Shown here piece by piece: positions 8,877-18,865 of a DNA stretch of 64,000 nucleotides. The position numbers were made by a program, and so were the translations under genes. Position 1 is the first letter of the stretch; every line of letters starts with the position of its first letter. The notes beneath the pieces were generated by a model. The model worked only from the letters and a program-made list of their open reading frames with translations, had not been told where the DNA came from and did not search any database. The stretch lies in contig NZ_JARVZZ010000001.1 of assembly GCF_029846115.1 (NCBI RefSeq), positions 2,480,001-2,544,000 of the forward strand, given 5' to 3'. This DNA is from Serratia marcescens. Its GTDB lineage: Bacteria; Pseudomonadota; Gammaproteobacteria; Enterobacterales; Enterobacteriaceae.

Positions 8877-11492
8877 ATGGCACACAAAAGAATAACAACC
8901 CTCGCGCCAAAACGTTTGGTGAAGCTGATTAATGGTGTAATTTATTTTTCTGCTGTGCCTTTTTCATTCTCACAGATGGCCATGGCGGAGGAGCAGTTCA
9001 ACACCTCCTTCATCCATGGCGATGACAATATCGCCCAAGTGGCGTCGTTGGCCAGCGGGGATGATATTCTGCCGGGTAAATATCCGTTTGATATCTATCT
9101 CAACGGGCAGCGTATCGATCACCGCGAGATCGAGTTCAAGAAAGAATCCAAAGACTCCCCGGTAGCGCCGTGCCTGACGGCTGTGGATTACCAGGATTAC
9201 GGCGTAAAGCTGCCCGGCGATCTGACCACCGCTGGCGCCGCGCAATGCTATGCATTGCCGCAAGAAATCTCCGGCGCCAAGCTGAGCTATGACGCCGCCG
9301 TACAGCGTATGGATCTGGAAGTGCCGCAGGTGTTTCTGATCCCGCGCCCGCAAGGTGCCATTTCACCGAAAGTTTACGATCGCGGCATCAACGCCGGCTT
9401 TGTAAACTATAACTTTAGCGGCACCCATAACCGCTATGGCAATAACCAGAACGACAAGACTTCTGACTATTACTTCCTGAGCCTTAACAATGGCCTTAAT
9501 ATTGGCGATTGGCGCCTGCGCAACAACTCGACGCTGAACCAGCAGTCGGGTGCCGGCACGCACTGGAAGAACATTTCCAGCTGGGCGGAAACGGATATCG
9601 TTTCTCTGCGCAGCCGTCTGGTGATCGGCCAGACCAACACTAACAACAACGTTTTCGACAGCATCCAGTTCCGCGGTGTGCAGATGTCCAGCGCCGACGA
9701 TATGCTGCCGGAAAGCCAGCGCGGCTATGCGCCGGTGGTGCGCGGCGTGGCGACGACCAACGCGCGCGTTGAAGTGCGTCAGAACGGTTATACCATTTAC
9801 AGCACCAACGTTCCGCCAGGGCCGTTTGCGCTGACGGACATTTTCCCAAGCACCCTGAGCGGTAACCTGGACGTGACGGTCATCGAAGCCAACGGTTCGA
9901 GAACCTCTTTCGTCGTGCCATTCTCCTCGGTGCCGAACATGCTGCGCGAAGGGATTTGGAACTATCAGCTGACCGCCGGTAAATACCACGACGGCACCAG
10001 CCGCTATCAGCCCAAGTTTGTCCAAGGCACCTTGTCGCACGGCATGGCGTATGACATCACGCCTTACGGCGGCGTGCTGGTGGCGGAGAACTACCGTTCA
10101 GCGGTCGTGGGCCTCGGTAAAAACCTGGGGAACTGGGGGGCCGTCTCTTTTGATATGTCCTATTCCGACACCAACCTGGTGAACGGTGATGACAAACAAG
10201 GGGAGAGTTTCCGTTTCCTGTATTCCAAGTCGCTCAACGACTGGGGGACGGAATTCCGCATTGCCGGTTACCGTTACTCGACCTCCGGATATTATGATTT
10301 CTCCGATGCGGTGGCCGAGCGTGAACGCTATGAGAACGGTTATTACCGGAACGATTACTACGATCAAAACGATCGCAACCTGGGCGTGCCGGATTGGGCG
10401 GAATCGCGCCGTCGCAGCTATTACACCAGCCGTTTCAACAACAAACGCCAGCGCGTTGAGCTGTCTGTCAACCAGCGCATCGCCGGTAGCTCGACGCTGT
10501 ACGCTAACCTCAGCAACCAGTCTTACTGGGGCGGGTCCGGTGAAGATCGCACCGTACAAACCGGTTTCAACAGCAGCTATAAAAATATCAGCTATGGCGT
10601 CTTCTATCAGGACAGCCGCAGCAACTACGGCTATAAAGACCGCAGCGTCAACCTGACCGTGTCGATTCCGTTCAGCTTCTTCAGCAAGGACTCGTCGGAC
10701 ATGACCGCCAGCTTCAACGCCGGCCACAGCAAGCAGAGCGGCAATACCTACAGCGCCGGCCTGAGCGGCACCGCGCTGGATGACAACCGCTTGAACTATG
10801 CGGTGCAAAGCGGTCATGATCGTTATTCGGGCCAAACCAGCTCGGCCAACGTCGGTTATCAGGGCAGCATGGGGACCATCAATGCCGGTTATAGCTACAG
10901 CAAAGATTATCAGCAGTCTTCGTTGGGCGTGGCGGGCGGCATCGTCGCGCACTCCGGCGGTGTGACGCTGACCCAGCCGCTGCAGAATACGTTTGTGCTG
11001 GTGGAGGCGAAAGACGCCAAGGGCGTTCGTATCGAAAACCAACCGGGTGTCGCCATCGACCGCTTCGGTTACGCGGTGATGACCTCTGCGTCGCCATACC
11101 GCCATAACCGCGTGGCGCTGCGCACCGAAGATATCGGCAACGGCCTGGATATCCCGATGGCGGCGAGAGACGTGGTGCCGACTTACGGCGCAATCACCCG
11201 CGTGAAGTTTGAAACGCATACGGGCCAAAGCCTGTTGGTACACAGCAAGATGGCCGACGGCAGCGTACCGCCGATTGGCGCCAACGTCTTCAGTGCGGAC
11301 GGCAAGAACAACGGTACTGTCGGTACCAACGGCGATATTTATATTTCAGGGGCTTCCGCAGGGGATCGCCTGCTGGTGAAATGGGGCAACGACACGGGCG
11401 AGAGCTGCTCACTGGTGGTGCCGGAATTGAAAGCGGCGACTGAACAGTTGATGGGTTATCAGGAACTTTCGCTGACCTGCGGAAAACCGTAA
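8877..11492 (+). CDS. Fimbrial outer-membrane usher (FimD/PapC family)
   Basis: The usher is about 871 residues. The frame is open from a TTG at 8847, but the ATG at 8877 is preferred because AAGGA at 8863-8867 is 9 bp away; the ATG at 8868 is too close. An N-terminal signal segment ends near MAMA|EEQFN. Then come the periplasmic N domain (FNTSFIHGDDNIAQVASLASG, DIYLNG), the 24-strand barrel with plug, and the C-terminal domains with paired cysteines. It forms the secretion pore and assembly platform for pilin-chaperone complexes. Confidence 0.95.
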   Translation: MAHKRITTLAPKRLVKLINGVIYFSAVPFSFSQMAMAEEQFNTSFIHGDDNIAQVASLASGDDILPGKYPFDIYLNGQRIDHREIEFKKESKDSPVAPCLTAVDYQDYGVKLPGDLTTAGAAQCYALPQEISGAKLSYDAAVQRMDLEVPQVFLIPRPQGAISPKVYDRGINAGFVNYNFSGTHNRYGNNQNDKTSDYYFLSLNNGLNIGDWRLRNNSTLNQQSGAGTHWKNISSWAETDIVSLRSRLVIGQTNTNNNVFDSIQFRGVQMSSADDMLPESQRGYAPVVRGVATTNARVEVRQNGYTIYSTNVPPGPFALTDIFPSTLSGNLDVTVIEANGSRTSFVVPFSSVPNMLREGIWNYQLTAGKYHDGTSRYQPKFVQGTLSHGMAYDITPYGGVLVAENYRSAVVGLGKNLGNWGAVSFDMSYSDTNLVNGDDKQGESFRFLYSKSLNDWGTEFRIAGYRYSTSGYYDFSDAVAERERYENGYYRNDYYDQNDRNLGVPDWAESRRRSYYTSRFNNKRQRVELSVNQRIAGSSTLYANLSNQSYWGGSGEDRTVQTGFNSSYKNISYGVFYQDSRSNYGYKDRSVNLTVSIPFSFFSKDSSDMTASFNAGHSKQSGNTYSAGLSGTALDDNRLNYAVQSGHDRYSGQTSSANVGYQGSMGTINAGYSYSKDYQQSSLGVAGGIVAHSGGVTLTQPLQNTFVLVEAKDAKGVRIENQPGVAIDRFGYAVMTSASPYRHNRVALRTEDIGNGLDIPMAARDVVPTYGAITRVKFETHTGQSLLVHSKMADGSVPPIGANVFSADGKNNGTVGTNGDIYISGASAGDRLLVKWGNDTGESCSLVVPELKAATEQLMGYQELSLTCGKP

Positions 11493-11503
11493 AAGGAAAG
11501 GAT

Positions 11504-12544
11504 ATGTCTTCTTTGTTAAAGCACAAGAATCTCGGGTTGGCGGCTGGGCTGCTGGTCACGCTGGGCGCGTTTTCGCAGAGCAGCTATGCGCTGTCTTGTA
11601 AGCAGAACGGCAGCATTCGCCAGGATATCGTGCTGGATAAAGCCATCAAGGTGTCGACCGCCAATACCGCGCCGGGCGCGTTGCTGTGGCGTTCGCAGAC
11701 CTTTACTTCGACTTTCCAATGTACAGATGACTGGAACAACCCGAAAGGGGAGAATGCCTACCTGTACTGGGATCCGCAGTCCCGGATGAGCCAGATCCAT
11801 AACTCGATCGAAGTGGGCGTTACTTATCAGGGGGTTGACGTCAAACCGACGAAAGGCGCACGTCAGGACGTGGGGCCCGGCACGGAATGCCGCCGTTCGG
11901 GTAGCCGCTGCCTGTCTCCGGCCAGACCGCTGACGGTAACCGTGTCTTACGCTATCTATATTAAAGCAACCGGCAAAGCGCCTCCGGCCGGCGGCAAGAT
12001 CAACGACAACAACTCCTACTCGGTGTTTCAGGTTGATGGCGTCGGCGGCTTGAACGGCACGCCGAACAGTAACTTTAACGCCTACATTTCCGGGTTGGGC
12101 AACATTCAGTTTATTTCCTGCAACCCGAAAATCACCGTCGTGGCCAACAACGGTTCGACGGTGAATTTTGGCACTATCCCGCGTCAAAATGCGGTGGTGG
12201 GTAAAATCGAGAAACAGGTGCCGTTCTCGGTTGCCGCCAATATGTCCGATCCGACGACCGGGCAGGACTGCCAGGGGGAAACGTTGCAGGCCAGCTTCAG
12301 CAGCACTTATCCGCTGCAGGATAACAGCGTGATCCTGCCGACCAGCGACAGCGGCTTCGGTATTTTGATCTCGCAGGCGGCCACGCCGAATACGCCGATC
12401 ATGATGAACAGCCCGGTCGATCTGGGTCTGGTCAACGGCACCATCGTTGAAAAGAACTTCATGGCCAGCCTGAAATGGTTGAGCACCAACCCGAAAGTGG
12501 GGCCATTCAGCGCTTCGGCGAATATTGACGTCACCTTCAAATAA
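11504..12544 (+). CDS. Fimbrial tip adhesin (MrkD-like)
   Basis: The protein has 346 residues with a signal peptide cleaved near SSYA|LSCKQ. It is twice the length of the pilin and has two parts: an N-terminal receptor-binding-like domain to about residue 190 containing its own Cys pairs, and a C-terminal pilin domain (from ISCNPKITVV, ending in ASANIDVTFK) that joins it to the fibre. Size, position last in the operon and two-domain build indicate the tip adhesin. The receptor cannot be told from sequence. A strong terminator follows. Confidence 0.88.
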   Translation: MSSLLKHKNLGLAAGLLVTLGAFSQSSYALSCKQNGSIRQDIVLDKAIKVSTANTAPGALLWRSQTFTSTFQCTDDWNNPKGENAYLYWDPQSRMSQIHNSIEVGVTYQGVDVKPTKGARQDVGPGTECRRSGSRCLSPARPLTVTVSYAIYIKATGKAPPAGGKINDNNSYSVFQVDGVGGLNGTPNSNFNAYISGLGNIQFISCNPKITVVANNGSTVNFGTIPRQNAVVGKIEKQVPFSVAANMSDPTTGQDCQGETLQASFSSTYPLQDNSVILPTSDSGFGILISQAATPNTPIMMNSPVDLGLVNGTIVEKNFMASLKWLSTNPKVGPFSASANIDVTFK

Positions 12545-12562
12545 TCCGGTGTCGCTTCAATA

Positions 12563-12598
12563 AAAAAGGGTTCAGTTCGCGAGAACTGAACCCTTTTT
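12563..12598 (+). terminator. Rho-independent terminator of the fimbrial operon
   Basis: A perfect 16-bp stem (AAAAAGGGTTCAGTTC pairing with its complement) around the loop GCGA, ending in five T. The A-tract on the other side makes it usable in both directions, serving the convergent AraC gene too. Confidence 0.93.
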
Positions 12599-12617
12599 AC
12601 GTGTTATGCCGCGTTTA

Positions 12618-13076
12618 TCAACGCAGCCCCATCCAGGTGGTGCAAACGCCTTCCGGCGGTTTGCCGGCGTACCAGCGTGGCAGCGTGGGGGCATCGTGGC
12701 GTGGCTCGGCCTCCAGCTCTACCGGCTGCGCCGGCCATTCCGCGACGTCCCAGCGAGTGGTGCGGCGATAGACCGCCGGGGTTTTGCCGAACTGTTTCTT
12801 GAAGGCGCGTGAGAACGAAGGCTGAGAATCGAAATGGTATTGCAGGGCGATATCCAGGATCGGGCGCGGGGTGGAGCGCAGCGCCTGCGCCGCCTGCGAC
12901 AGGCGCCGCTCGCGGATATAGCTGCCGAGCGCGTGGCCAGTGGTGCTGCGGAACATGCGCTGCAGGTGCCATTTGGAGTAGCCCGACTTGGCGGCGACGT
13001 TATCCAGCAGCAGCGGCTGGTCCAGATGAGTTTCAATCCAGTCTAGTAAATCGTGAATGATATTGACGCGATCCAT
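12618..13076 (-). CDS. Small AraC-family regulator (MarA/SoxS-like)
   Basis: The 152-residue protein is almost entirely an AraC DNA-binding domain: two helix-turn-helix units around SGYSKWHLQRMFRSTTG and PILDIALQYHFDSQPSFSRAFKKQFGKTPAVYR (residues about 30-105). A Pro/Trp-rich tail of about 45 residues follows and is not part of MarA or SoxS. There is no N-terminal ligand-binding domain, so it is probably controlled by its own abundance. The close match to the MarA/SoxS/Rob group suggests stress or efflux genes as targets, which is inference. Confidence 0.85.
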   Translation of the reverse strand: MDRVNIIHDLLDWIETHLDQPLLLDNVAAKSGYSKWHLQRMFRSTTGHALGSYIRERRLSQAAQALRSTPRPILDIALQYHFDSQPSFSRAFKKQFGKTPAVYRRTTRWDVAEWPAQPVELEAEPRHDAPTLPRWYAGKPPEGVCTTWMGLR

Positions 13077-13237
13077 GGTTTTAGTTCTCCCGCAAAAACG
13101 ACATTCAGGTCACAGTGACTTAGCTTAATTATCCAAGAATATGCTTTGATAATAGGCGTGAGTGCGCCGTTACGCAAGGGTAAACCGGGGGTAAAAAGGT
13201 GACCAAAAATGCTCTTTGAATCGCAGGGGGATAAGAG

Positions 13238-13261
13238 AAAGGCCGCATAAAGCGGCCTTTT
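13238..13261 (-). terminator. Terminator of mqo
   Basis: AAAGGCCGC and GCGGCCTTT form a perfect 9-bp stem with a 5-nt loop (ATAAA on the + strand), 22 bp after the mqo stop codon. On the minus strand it ends in TTT followed by CTCTT. Confidence 0.85.
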
Positions 13262-13282
13262 CAGCAGGAAACGAGTGGAAAA

Positions 13283-14863
13283 TCAGTTGGTTTCCGGTTT
13301 CACTTCAATGTAGTTCAGACCCAGGACGCTGCTGGTGTAGCCGCGGATCTTGTTGGTCATCTCGATATCGCCGTTTAGCTTGTGGCCGTAGGACGGGATG
13401 ATCTCTTTCAGCTTGCTCTGCCATTCCGGCGTCGCCACTTTGTCTTTGAACACGGTTTCCATCAGGTGCAGCATGATTGGCGCAGCGGTGGAAGCGCCCG
13501 GTGACGCGCCCAGCAGAGCGGCGATGCTGCCGTCTTCAGAGCTGACGACTTCGGTACCGAACTGCAGCACGCCGCCTTTATCCGCGTCTTTCTTGATGAT
13601 CTGCACGCGCTGGCCTGCGGTCCACAGCTTCCAGTCTTCCTGCTTGGCGTCCGGGAAGTACTCTTTCAGCGCGGCGAAGCGATCGTCGTCGTTCATCATC
13701 AGCTGGCCGACCAGGTATTTCACCAGATCGAAGTTATCCAGACCAACGTGGGTCATCGGCATCAGGTTCGAGGTGCTCAGCGAGTGCAGCAGATCGAACA
13801 GTGAACCGTTCTTCAGGAACTTGCTGGAGAAGGTGGCGAACGGCCCGAACAGCAGCACGCGCTTGCCGTCCAGCATACGGGTATCCAGGTGCGGCACGGA
13901 CATCGGCGGCGAACCTACGCTGGCCAGGCCATACACTTTGGCCAGGTGCTGGTTGGCGATCGCCGGGTTGGTGGTGACCAGGAACTGGCCGCCGACCGGG
14001 AAGCCGCCGTAGCCGTCGGCTTCTGGGATGCCGGATTTCTGCAGCAGGGTCAGGGACGCGCCGCCGGCGCCGATGAACACGAACTTGGCGTTAACGGTGG
14101 TTTCTTTACCGTCGCGGTTCAGATCGGCAACGGTCACGCTCCAGGTCTGGTCGGCGTTGCGCTTGATGTCGCGTACTTCGTGGCTCAGGTTCAGCTTGAA
14201 CTTGTCGCTGGCGCTCAGCGCGTCAACCAGCTGGTGGGTGATCACGCCGAAGTTAACGTCGGTACCCAGCGGCATGCGGGTCGCGGCGATTTTCTGCGCC
14301 GGATCGCGGCCGTTCATCACCAGCGGCGCCCACTGTTTGATTTGCGCAGGATCTTCGGAGTATTCCATGCCGCGGAACAGGGTGCTGTGCTGCAGCGCCG
14401 CGTAGCGTTTACGCAGGAAGTTGACGTTATCGTCACCCCACACGAAGCTCATGTGCGGCACGCTGTTAATGAAGGATTTCGGATCTTTCAGGACAGCGTT
14501 CTTCACCTGATAAGACCAGAACTGGCGGGAGATTTCGAAAGACTCGTTGACCTTCACCGCCTTGCTGATATCGATGGTGCCATCGGCTTTTTCCGGCGTG
14601 TAGTTCATTTCGCTGAAGGCGGAGTGGCCGGTACCGGCGTTGTTCCAGCCGTTGGAGCTCTCTTCCGCCACGCCGTTCATGCGCTCGTACATGTCGATGG
14701 TCCAGGTCGGCTCCAGCTCATGCAGATAGGTACCCAAGGTGGCGCTCATGATGCCGCCGCCGATCAACACCACGTCGACGGTTTTATTCTTCTCTTCAGC
14801 CGCTGCCTGCTGCGTAACGCTAAACAGGCTGAGGCTGAAAATCAGGACGAGTAATTTTCTCAT
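13283..14863 (-). CDS. mqo: Malate:quinone oxidoreductase
   Basis: The enzyme has 526 residues. It is an FAD-dependent, membrane-associated enzyme that oxidises malate to oxaloacetate and reduces quinone, an alternative to NAD malate dehydrogenase in the TCA cycle. The FAD-binding motif [18 protein letters not shown] is at residues about 30-47, followed by the Mqo-typical [15 protein letters not shown]. Residues 1-22 look like a signal or anchor segment ([16 protein letters not shown]...AAAEE), as also seen at the E. coli Mqo N terminus. The gene stands alone, with its own terminator. Confidence 0.97.
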   Translation of the reverse strand: MRKLLVLIFSLSLFSVTQQAAAEEKNKTVDVVLIGGGIMSATLGTYLHELEPTWTIDMYERMNGVAEESSNGWNNAGTGHSAFSEMNYTPEKADGTIDISKAVKVNESFEISRQFWSYQVKNAVLKDPKSFINSVPHMSFVWGDDNVNFLRKRYAALQHSTLFRGMEYSEDPAQIKQWAPLVMNGRDPAQKIAATRMPLGTDVNFGVITHQLVDALSASDKFKLNLSHEVRDIKRNADQTWSVTVADLNRDGKETTVNAKFVFIGAGGASLTLLQKSGIPEADGYGGFPVGGQFLVTTNPAIANQHLAKVYGLASVGSPPMSVPHLDTRMLDGKRVLLFGPFATFSSKFLKNGSLFDLLHSLSTSNLMPMTHVGLDNFDLVKYLVGQLMMNDDDRFAALKEYFPDAKQEDWKLWTAGQRVQIIKKDADKGGVLQFGTEVVSSEDGSIAALLGASPGASTAAPIMLHLMETVFKDKVATPEWQSKLKEIIPSYGHKLNGDIEMTNKIRGYTSSVLGLNYIEVKPETN

Positions 14864-15324
14864 TGAATTAAATCTCTTGTGTGTAAATTCTACTCATTGC
14901 AGGTGAAAGAATTTAGCGGGAGTTACCCTGGAAAATAGTGAAGCCGACCGCCCGGCGTGAGCCGATAGGCAGCGATAATGCCTTTTTGTTAATAGGGTTT
15001 TTAACGAAAAGTGAACTATTGCAGGCCGTCCGGATGCAAATTGATCGGTTCACGTTACTGGCGGGGTATTATTGTTTGCGAGAATGTTAAAAACTACTTT
15101 TGTAACTAAAAAAAATGAATATAAGCAAAAATAGGTCGGTTGCTGTCGCAGGAATAAACAGAGAGGGGGGAAGGGCCGTATAACCGCGTTATTTTCAGGG
15201 GCTAATTGCCGCGCAATTAAACGTTATTTCGTTATCACACAATAATTGCGGTTAAATTGCAAATATACATCGGTAACCAATAATAAATGGCCGCCGCTAC
15301 GGGCGGCCATGATTCACAAGGTGG
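14864..15324. other. Intergenic region upstream of mqo, downstream of phoA
   Basis: This AT-rich 461-bp stretch must hold the mqo promoter. I see no convincing ORF. The only clear structure is the phoA terminator hairpin at its right end. Confidence 0.6.
15287..15310 (-). terminator. Terminator of phoA
   Basis: ATGGCCGCC and GGCGGCCAT form a perfect 9-bp stem around a 6-nt loop, 15 bp beyond the phoA stop. On the minus strand it is followed by TTATTATT. Confidence 0.8.
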
Positions 15325-16752
15325 TTACTTGATGCCCATCGCATCGCGCATGGTGAAGAACAGATCGGTCTGATCGGTCAACCCCACCACGTTGGCGGCG
15401 TGCGGGCCATAGGCCGCGACGCGCAGCTGGGTGCCGGTGTGCCCCTGCGATTCCTCTTCCGAGTTGCCGTAGCTGAGGGTCATCGGCGCGCCGTCTTTGG
15501 TGGTCAGTGTCTGGGTCAGGCCCGGCGCTTTGGCGTCGGCAGCGACGATCTGGCTGGCGTGCGCGTGGTCGGCGGTGACGATCACCAGCGTGTTGCCGTC
15601 GGCGCGGGCGAAGGCCAGCGCTTTTTGCACCGCTTCGTCCAGATCGACGGTTTCACCAATCTGCCCGCACGGGTTGGCGGCGTGATCCTGCTTATCGATC
15701 GACGCGCCCTCTACCTGCAGGAAGAAGCCGTTCGGGTTGTCTTTCAGCAGCGCGATCGCTTTTTCGGTCATCGCCGCCAGCGTTGGCGTGGCCGCGGTGC
15801 GCGCCGGGTTGTCTTCGCAGGTTACCGCCGGCTTGTCGAGGTTGCCGTGATAGCTGGCTTTCGGCCCCAGCCAGCGCACCGGCATGTTGCCGTCGGCGAA
15901 CAGGCCCAGCAGCGGCTTTTGCTGATTGGCCAGGGTAACGGCCTGCAGCTCATCCGCGTTGCTCACCCACTGATAACCCTGCGCTGCTGCCTGATCCTTC
16001 AGCGATTTTCCTTGCCATTCGCCGCTTTTCGCCAGCTGATTGAAGGACTTCGCGCCGCCGCCCAGCGTGACGTCGGCGCGAGTTTTCAGCAGTTGCTCGG
16101 TGATGGAGCCGCGGCCGCCGTTTTCCAGCGCGTTAGCGGCGCATTTCTCGCTGGTTTCCTGCGGGCCGTAGCATTTGCGCGAGGTGACGTGCGACACCAG
16201 CGCCGCCGGCGTGGCGTCCTGCAGTTCGGCGGTGGAGACGTTGCCGGTGGCCTTGCCGGCCGCCTTGGCGATCTCCAGCAGCGTTGGTTGGTCTTTGCCG
16301 TTTACGTCGACGCCGAGCGCGCCGTTATAGGTTTTCACCCCGGTGGCCCAGGCGGTGGCGGAGGCGGCGGAGTCGGTCACGTAATCCGGCTTGTGGGTTT
16401 TCTTGTCCAGCGAGTAGTGGGTGTATTGCCCGGTCAGCGGCAGGGCGTCGATGCCCTTGAAGTAACCGCCGGCACCTTCGGCGTAGTTACGCGCGGCGGT
16501 GATCTCGGAATCCCCCATGCCGTCGCCGATCAGCAGGATCACGTTTTTCACCGTTTTGTCCGACAGCGACGCCTTCAGCGCGGCGGTCTGATCGCCGGCC
16601 AGGCGACGGGCGCCGCCCGGCTCGGTGAGGGTGCCGCGCGCGGCGCGCTCGGTCAGGCCATCGGCATTGGCTGAGGTTTCCGTCGCGGTGGCGGAGGAAC
16701 AGAGCAGGGCGGACAGCACGGCGCCGGCGATCAGGGATACAGCAGGTTGCAT
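15325..16752 (-). CDS. phoA: Periplasmic alkaline phosphatase PhoA
   Basis: The enzyme has 475 residues with a signal peptide of about 22 residues (hydrophobic core [17 protein letters not shown]). Motifs include the metal-binding [13 protein letters not shown], the catalytic serine in [19 protein letters not shown], the [19 protein letters not shown] segment, VTADHAH and [13 protein letters not shown] near the C terminus. It releases phosphate from monoesters in the periplasm under phosphate starvation. A near-consensus Pho box 75 bp upstream supports PhoB control. Confidence 0.97.
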   Translation of the reverse strand: MQPAVSLIAGAVLSALLCSSATATETSANADGLTERAARGTLTEPGGARRLAGDQTAALKASLSDKTVKNVILLIGDGMGDSEITAARNYAEGAGGYFKGIDALPLTGQYTHYSLDKKTHKPDYVTDSAASATAWATGVKTYNGALGVDVNGKDQPTLLEIAKAAGKATGNVSTAELQDATPAALVSHVTSRKCYGPQETSEKCAANALENGGRGSITEQLLKTRADVTLGGGAKSFNQLAKSGEWQGKSLKDQAAAQGYQWVSNADELQAVTLANQQKPLLGLFADGNMPVRWLGPKASYHGNLDKPAVTCEDNPARTAATPTLAAMTEKAIALLKDNPNGFFLQVEGASIDKQDHAANPCGQIGETVDLDEAVQKALAFARADGNTLVIVTADHAHASQIVAADAKAPGLTQTLTTKDGAPMTLSYGNSEEESQGHTGTQLRVAAYGPHAANVVGLTDQTDLFFTMRDAMGIK

Positions 16753-16810
16753 GGGGTAAGCTCCTTGTCGTAATACAACAATGTAAATAACATCAAATTG
16801 TTACGAAAGG

Positions 16811-16844
16811 AGAGTAGAGCAGAGGGATGACAATTTTATGACAG
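16811..16844 (-). promoter_or_regulatory. Pho box and -10 of the phoA promoter
   Basis: The minus strand of 16827-16844 reads CTGTCATAAAATTGTCAT, which differs from the classical PhoB 18-mer at one position. A TACTCT -10-like hexamer (16811-16816) begins 10 nt further on, the spacing expected when the Pho box replaces the -35 element. It lies 75 bp before the phoA ATG. Confidence 0.93.
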
Positions 16845-16882
16845 CGAAAGACGGGATGGCCCGGCGGCCACCCCGTTTGGCG

Positions 16883-17590
16883 TCAGGCCGCGCGCGCCGG
16901 GATAGCCAGCCCACGCTGTACCGCCGGCCGCGCCAGACCGCGCTCCAGCCACTGCGCGACGCGCGGGAAACTGTCGAACGCCACCAGCTCGCGCGCCTCA
17001 TAAAAGCCGATCAGGTTACGCACCCAGCCCAGCAGCGAGATATCGGCGATGGTGTAGTCCGCGCCCATGATCCAATCGCGGCCCTCCAGGCGCGTTTCCA
17101 GCACGCCGAGCAGGCGTTTCGATTCGTTTGTGTAGCGCTCCAGCGGCCGTTTGTCTTCATACTCGCGCCCGGCGAATTTGTGGAAGAAACCGAGCTGGCC
17201 AAACATCGGGCCGACGGCGGCCATCTGGAAGAACACCCACTGAATGGTTTCGTAACGCTGCGCCGGATCCTGCGGAAGGAAACGGCCGCTCTTTTCCGCC
17301 AGGTAGAGCAGAATGGCGCCGGATTCGAACAGCGGCAGCGGCCGGCCGCCGGGGCCATCGGGATCGATGATCGCCGGGATCTTGCCGTTCGGGTTCAGCG
17401 CCAGAAATTCCGGCGTCCAGGTTTCGTTGTTGCCGATGTCGATCAGGTGCGCTTCATAAGGCAGGCCGATCTCTTCCAGCATGATGGACACTTTGACACC
17501 GTTCGGCGTCGGCAGAGAGTAGAGCTGCAGCCGTTCCGGGTGCTGAGCCGGCCAGCGTTTGACGATCGGGAATTGGGTGGAATCGAGCAT
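16883..17590 (-). CDS. Glutathione S-transferase family protein (YfcG/YghU-like)
   Basis: The protein has 235 residues. The N-terminal thioredoxin-fold domain has LYSLPTPNGVKVSIMLEEIGLPYE, matching the T-P-N-G-x-K motif of nu-class (Ure2p-like) glutathione transferases, then NPNGKIPAI and FESGAILLYLAEKSG, which bind glutathione. The helical C-terminal domain includes GADYTIADISLLGW. Members of this class often show disulfide reductase or peroxidase activity. It lies 74 bp after the ArsR-type gene on the same strand and is probably co-transcribed and controlled by it. Confidence 0.88.
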   Translation of the reverse strand: MLDSTQFPIVKRWPAQHPERLQLYSLPTPNGVKVSIMLEEIGLPYEAHLIDIGNNETWTPEFLALNPNGKIPAIIDPDGPGGRPLPLFESGAILLYLAEKSGRFLPQDPAQRYETIQWVFFQMAAVGPMFGQLGFFHKFAGREYEDKRPLERYTNESKRLLGVLETRLEGRDWIMGADYTIADISLLGWVRNLIGFYEARELVAFDSFPRVAQWLERGLARPAVQRGLAIPARAA

Positions 17591-17664
17591 GGAAACTCCT
17601 CGGGTTGGCGGGGTCGCTTAAGCGTACCCCTTGAGTATTGCAGTAAAACTACCCCGCCGCCGGG

Positions 17665-18348
17665 TTACACCGTGAGCTCAAAATGTGCGGCCAGCGCTTT
17701 TTTACCGGCGGGGGTCAGCTGCAGCTCGCGGCTGTCGAGCCGGCGGACGATCCAGCCGCGTTGAATAAAAGCGGCCAACAGCGCGGCGCCCAGTGTGCCA
17801 CCGAGGTGAGAGCGGCGTTCGCTCCAGTCCAGGCAGCCGCAGGCGAAGCGGCGGCGGGTGGGGGCGGGGGAGCAATCGACGCCCAGCCGCACCAGCGCGG
17901 CCTGACCGGCGTCGCTTAACCGGTAGTCTTCCTCACCGGTCAGCCAGTTCAGCGCACGTAGCCGATCGTGCAGCTTCACCGCCACCTCGCCCGCCATGTG
18001 GTCGTAGCAGGTGCGGGCATATTGCAGCGTGGTGGGCGTGCTGCTTTTCACCGACGGGCGCGGTACGCCCGCCAGCGCCATCAGGCCTTCCAGCGCGTCG
18101 GCCACCGGCTGGCCGGCCAGCCTGAAATAGCGGTAGCGCCCCTGTTTGACGCAGGCGAGCAGCCGCTGCTCCAGCAGTTTCGCCAGATGCGCGCTGGCGG
18201 TGGACGGGGCGACCTCGACCGCCGCGCTGAGCTCGGTGGCGGTGTAGGCGCGCCCATCCATCAACAGGCACAGCATGCGCGCCCGGGTGCGGTCGGCGAT
18301 GGCGGCGCTCAGCGCCGCTAAACGATCTTCTATGTCGATGTCATGCAT
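17665..18348 (-). CDS. ArsR-family (winged helix) transcriptional regulator
   Basis: The protein has 227 residues. Residues 1-90 form an ArsR-type winged helix (IADRTRARMLCLLMDGRAYTATELSAAVEVAPSTASAHLAKLLEQRLL...QGRYRYFRLAG). The remaining 130 residues form a C-terminal extension common in a longer subgroup, with a Cys-containing ACGCLDWSERRSHLGG segment. The effector is unknown. A perfect 9-bp inverted repeat overlaps the start codon (18346-18371), suggesting autoregulation. The downstream glutathione transferase is the obvious target. Confidence 0.88.
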   Translation of the reverse strand: MHDIDIEDRLAALSAAIADRTRARMLCLLMDGRAYTATELSAAVEVAPSTASAHLAKLLEQRLLACVKQGRYRYFRLAGQPVADALEGLMALAGVPRPSVKSSTPTTLQYARTCYDHMAGEVAVKLHDRLRALNWLTGEEDYRLSDAGQAALVRLGVDCSPAPTRRRFACGCLDWSERRSHLGGTLGAALLAAFIQRGWIVRRLDSRELQLTPAGKKALAAHFELTV

Positions 18349-18371
18349 ACTTCGAGGTTAGACGAAGTATG
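18346..18371. promoter_or_regulatory. Probable operator of the ArsR-type regulator
   Basis: CATACTTCG (18346-18354) and CGAAGTATG (18363-18371) are perfect inverted repeats with an 8-bp spacer. The left arm includes the start codon of the regulator on the minus strand, so a bound dimer would block initiation or early transcription. Confidence 0.75.
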
Positions 18372-18515
18372 ACTGCGCGTCCATTGCTAGCCTGTGGTGG
18401 TCGCACTCTGGGCCAGTGCGTCTGTGTTCGCTGGATATTGATGAGCGGGCGTTGGAATGGGTGCGGTGGCTACAATGTGCGCGTACCTGAATGTTACCGT
18501 TGAGAGGAAACGATA

Positions 18516-18863
18516 ATGATCGCCGTGATTTTTGAACTGCAGGCCGCCGATGGGCAGCGTGATACCTATCTGGCGCTGGCGGCGGAGCTGAAGCCGCTGT
18601 TGGCGCAGATCGACGGATTCATTTCCATCGAGCGTTTTCAAAGCCTGGCCGATCCTGCGCGCCTGCTGTCGCTCTCCTTCTGGCGCGACGAGGCGGCGGT
18701 GCAGCAGTGGCGCAATCTCGAGCAGCACCGGGCGGCGCAGGCGCGCGGCCGTGGCGAGGTGCTGGCGCAGTACCGGCTGCGGGTGGCGGAGGTGGTGCGG
18801 GATTACGGGTTGGAGAGTCGCGATCAGGCGCCACAGGATAGCCGTTGTTATCACCACACCTGA
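18516..18863 (+). CDS. Antibiotic-biosynthesis-monooxygenase (ABM) domain protein
   Basis: The protein has 115 residues with one ABM ferredoxin-like fold: MIAVIFELQAADGQRDTYLALAAELKPLLAQIDGFISIERFQS, then SLSFWRDEAAVQQWRNLEQHRAAQARGR. Members are heme-binding or quinone-modifying enzymes or small stress proteins, and the substrate here cannot be predicted. It is divergent from the ArsR-type regulator, with a 167-bp gap that contains the operator, so it might share that control. A GAGAGGA ribosome site precedes it. Confidence 0.85.
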   Translation: MIAVIFELQAADGQRDTYLALAAELKPLLAQIDGFISIERFQSLADPARLLSLSFWRDEAAVQQWRNLEQHRAAQARGRGEVLAQYRLRVAEVVRDYGLESRDQAPQDSRCYHHT

Positions 18864-18865
18864 AA

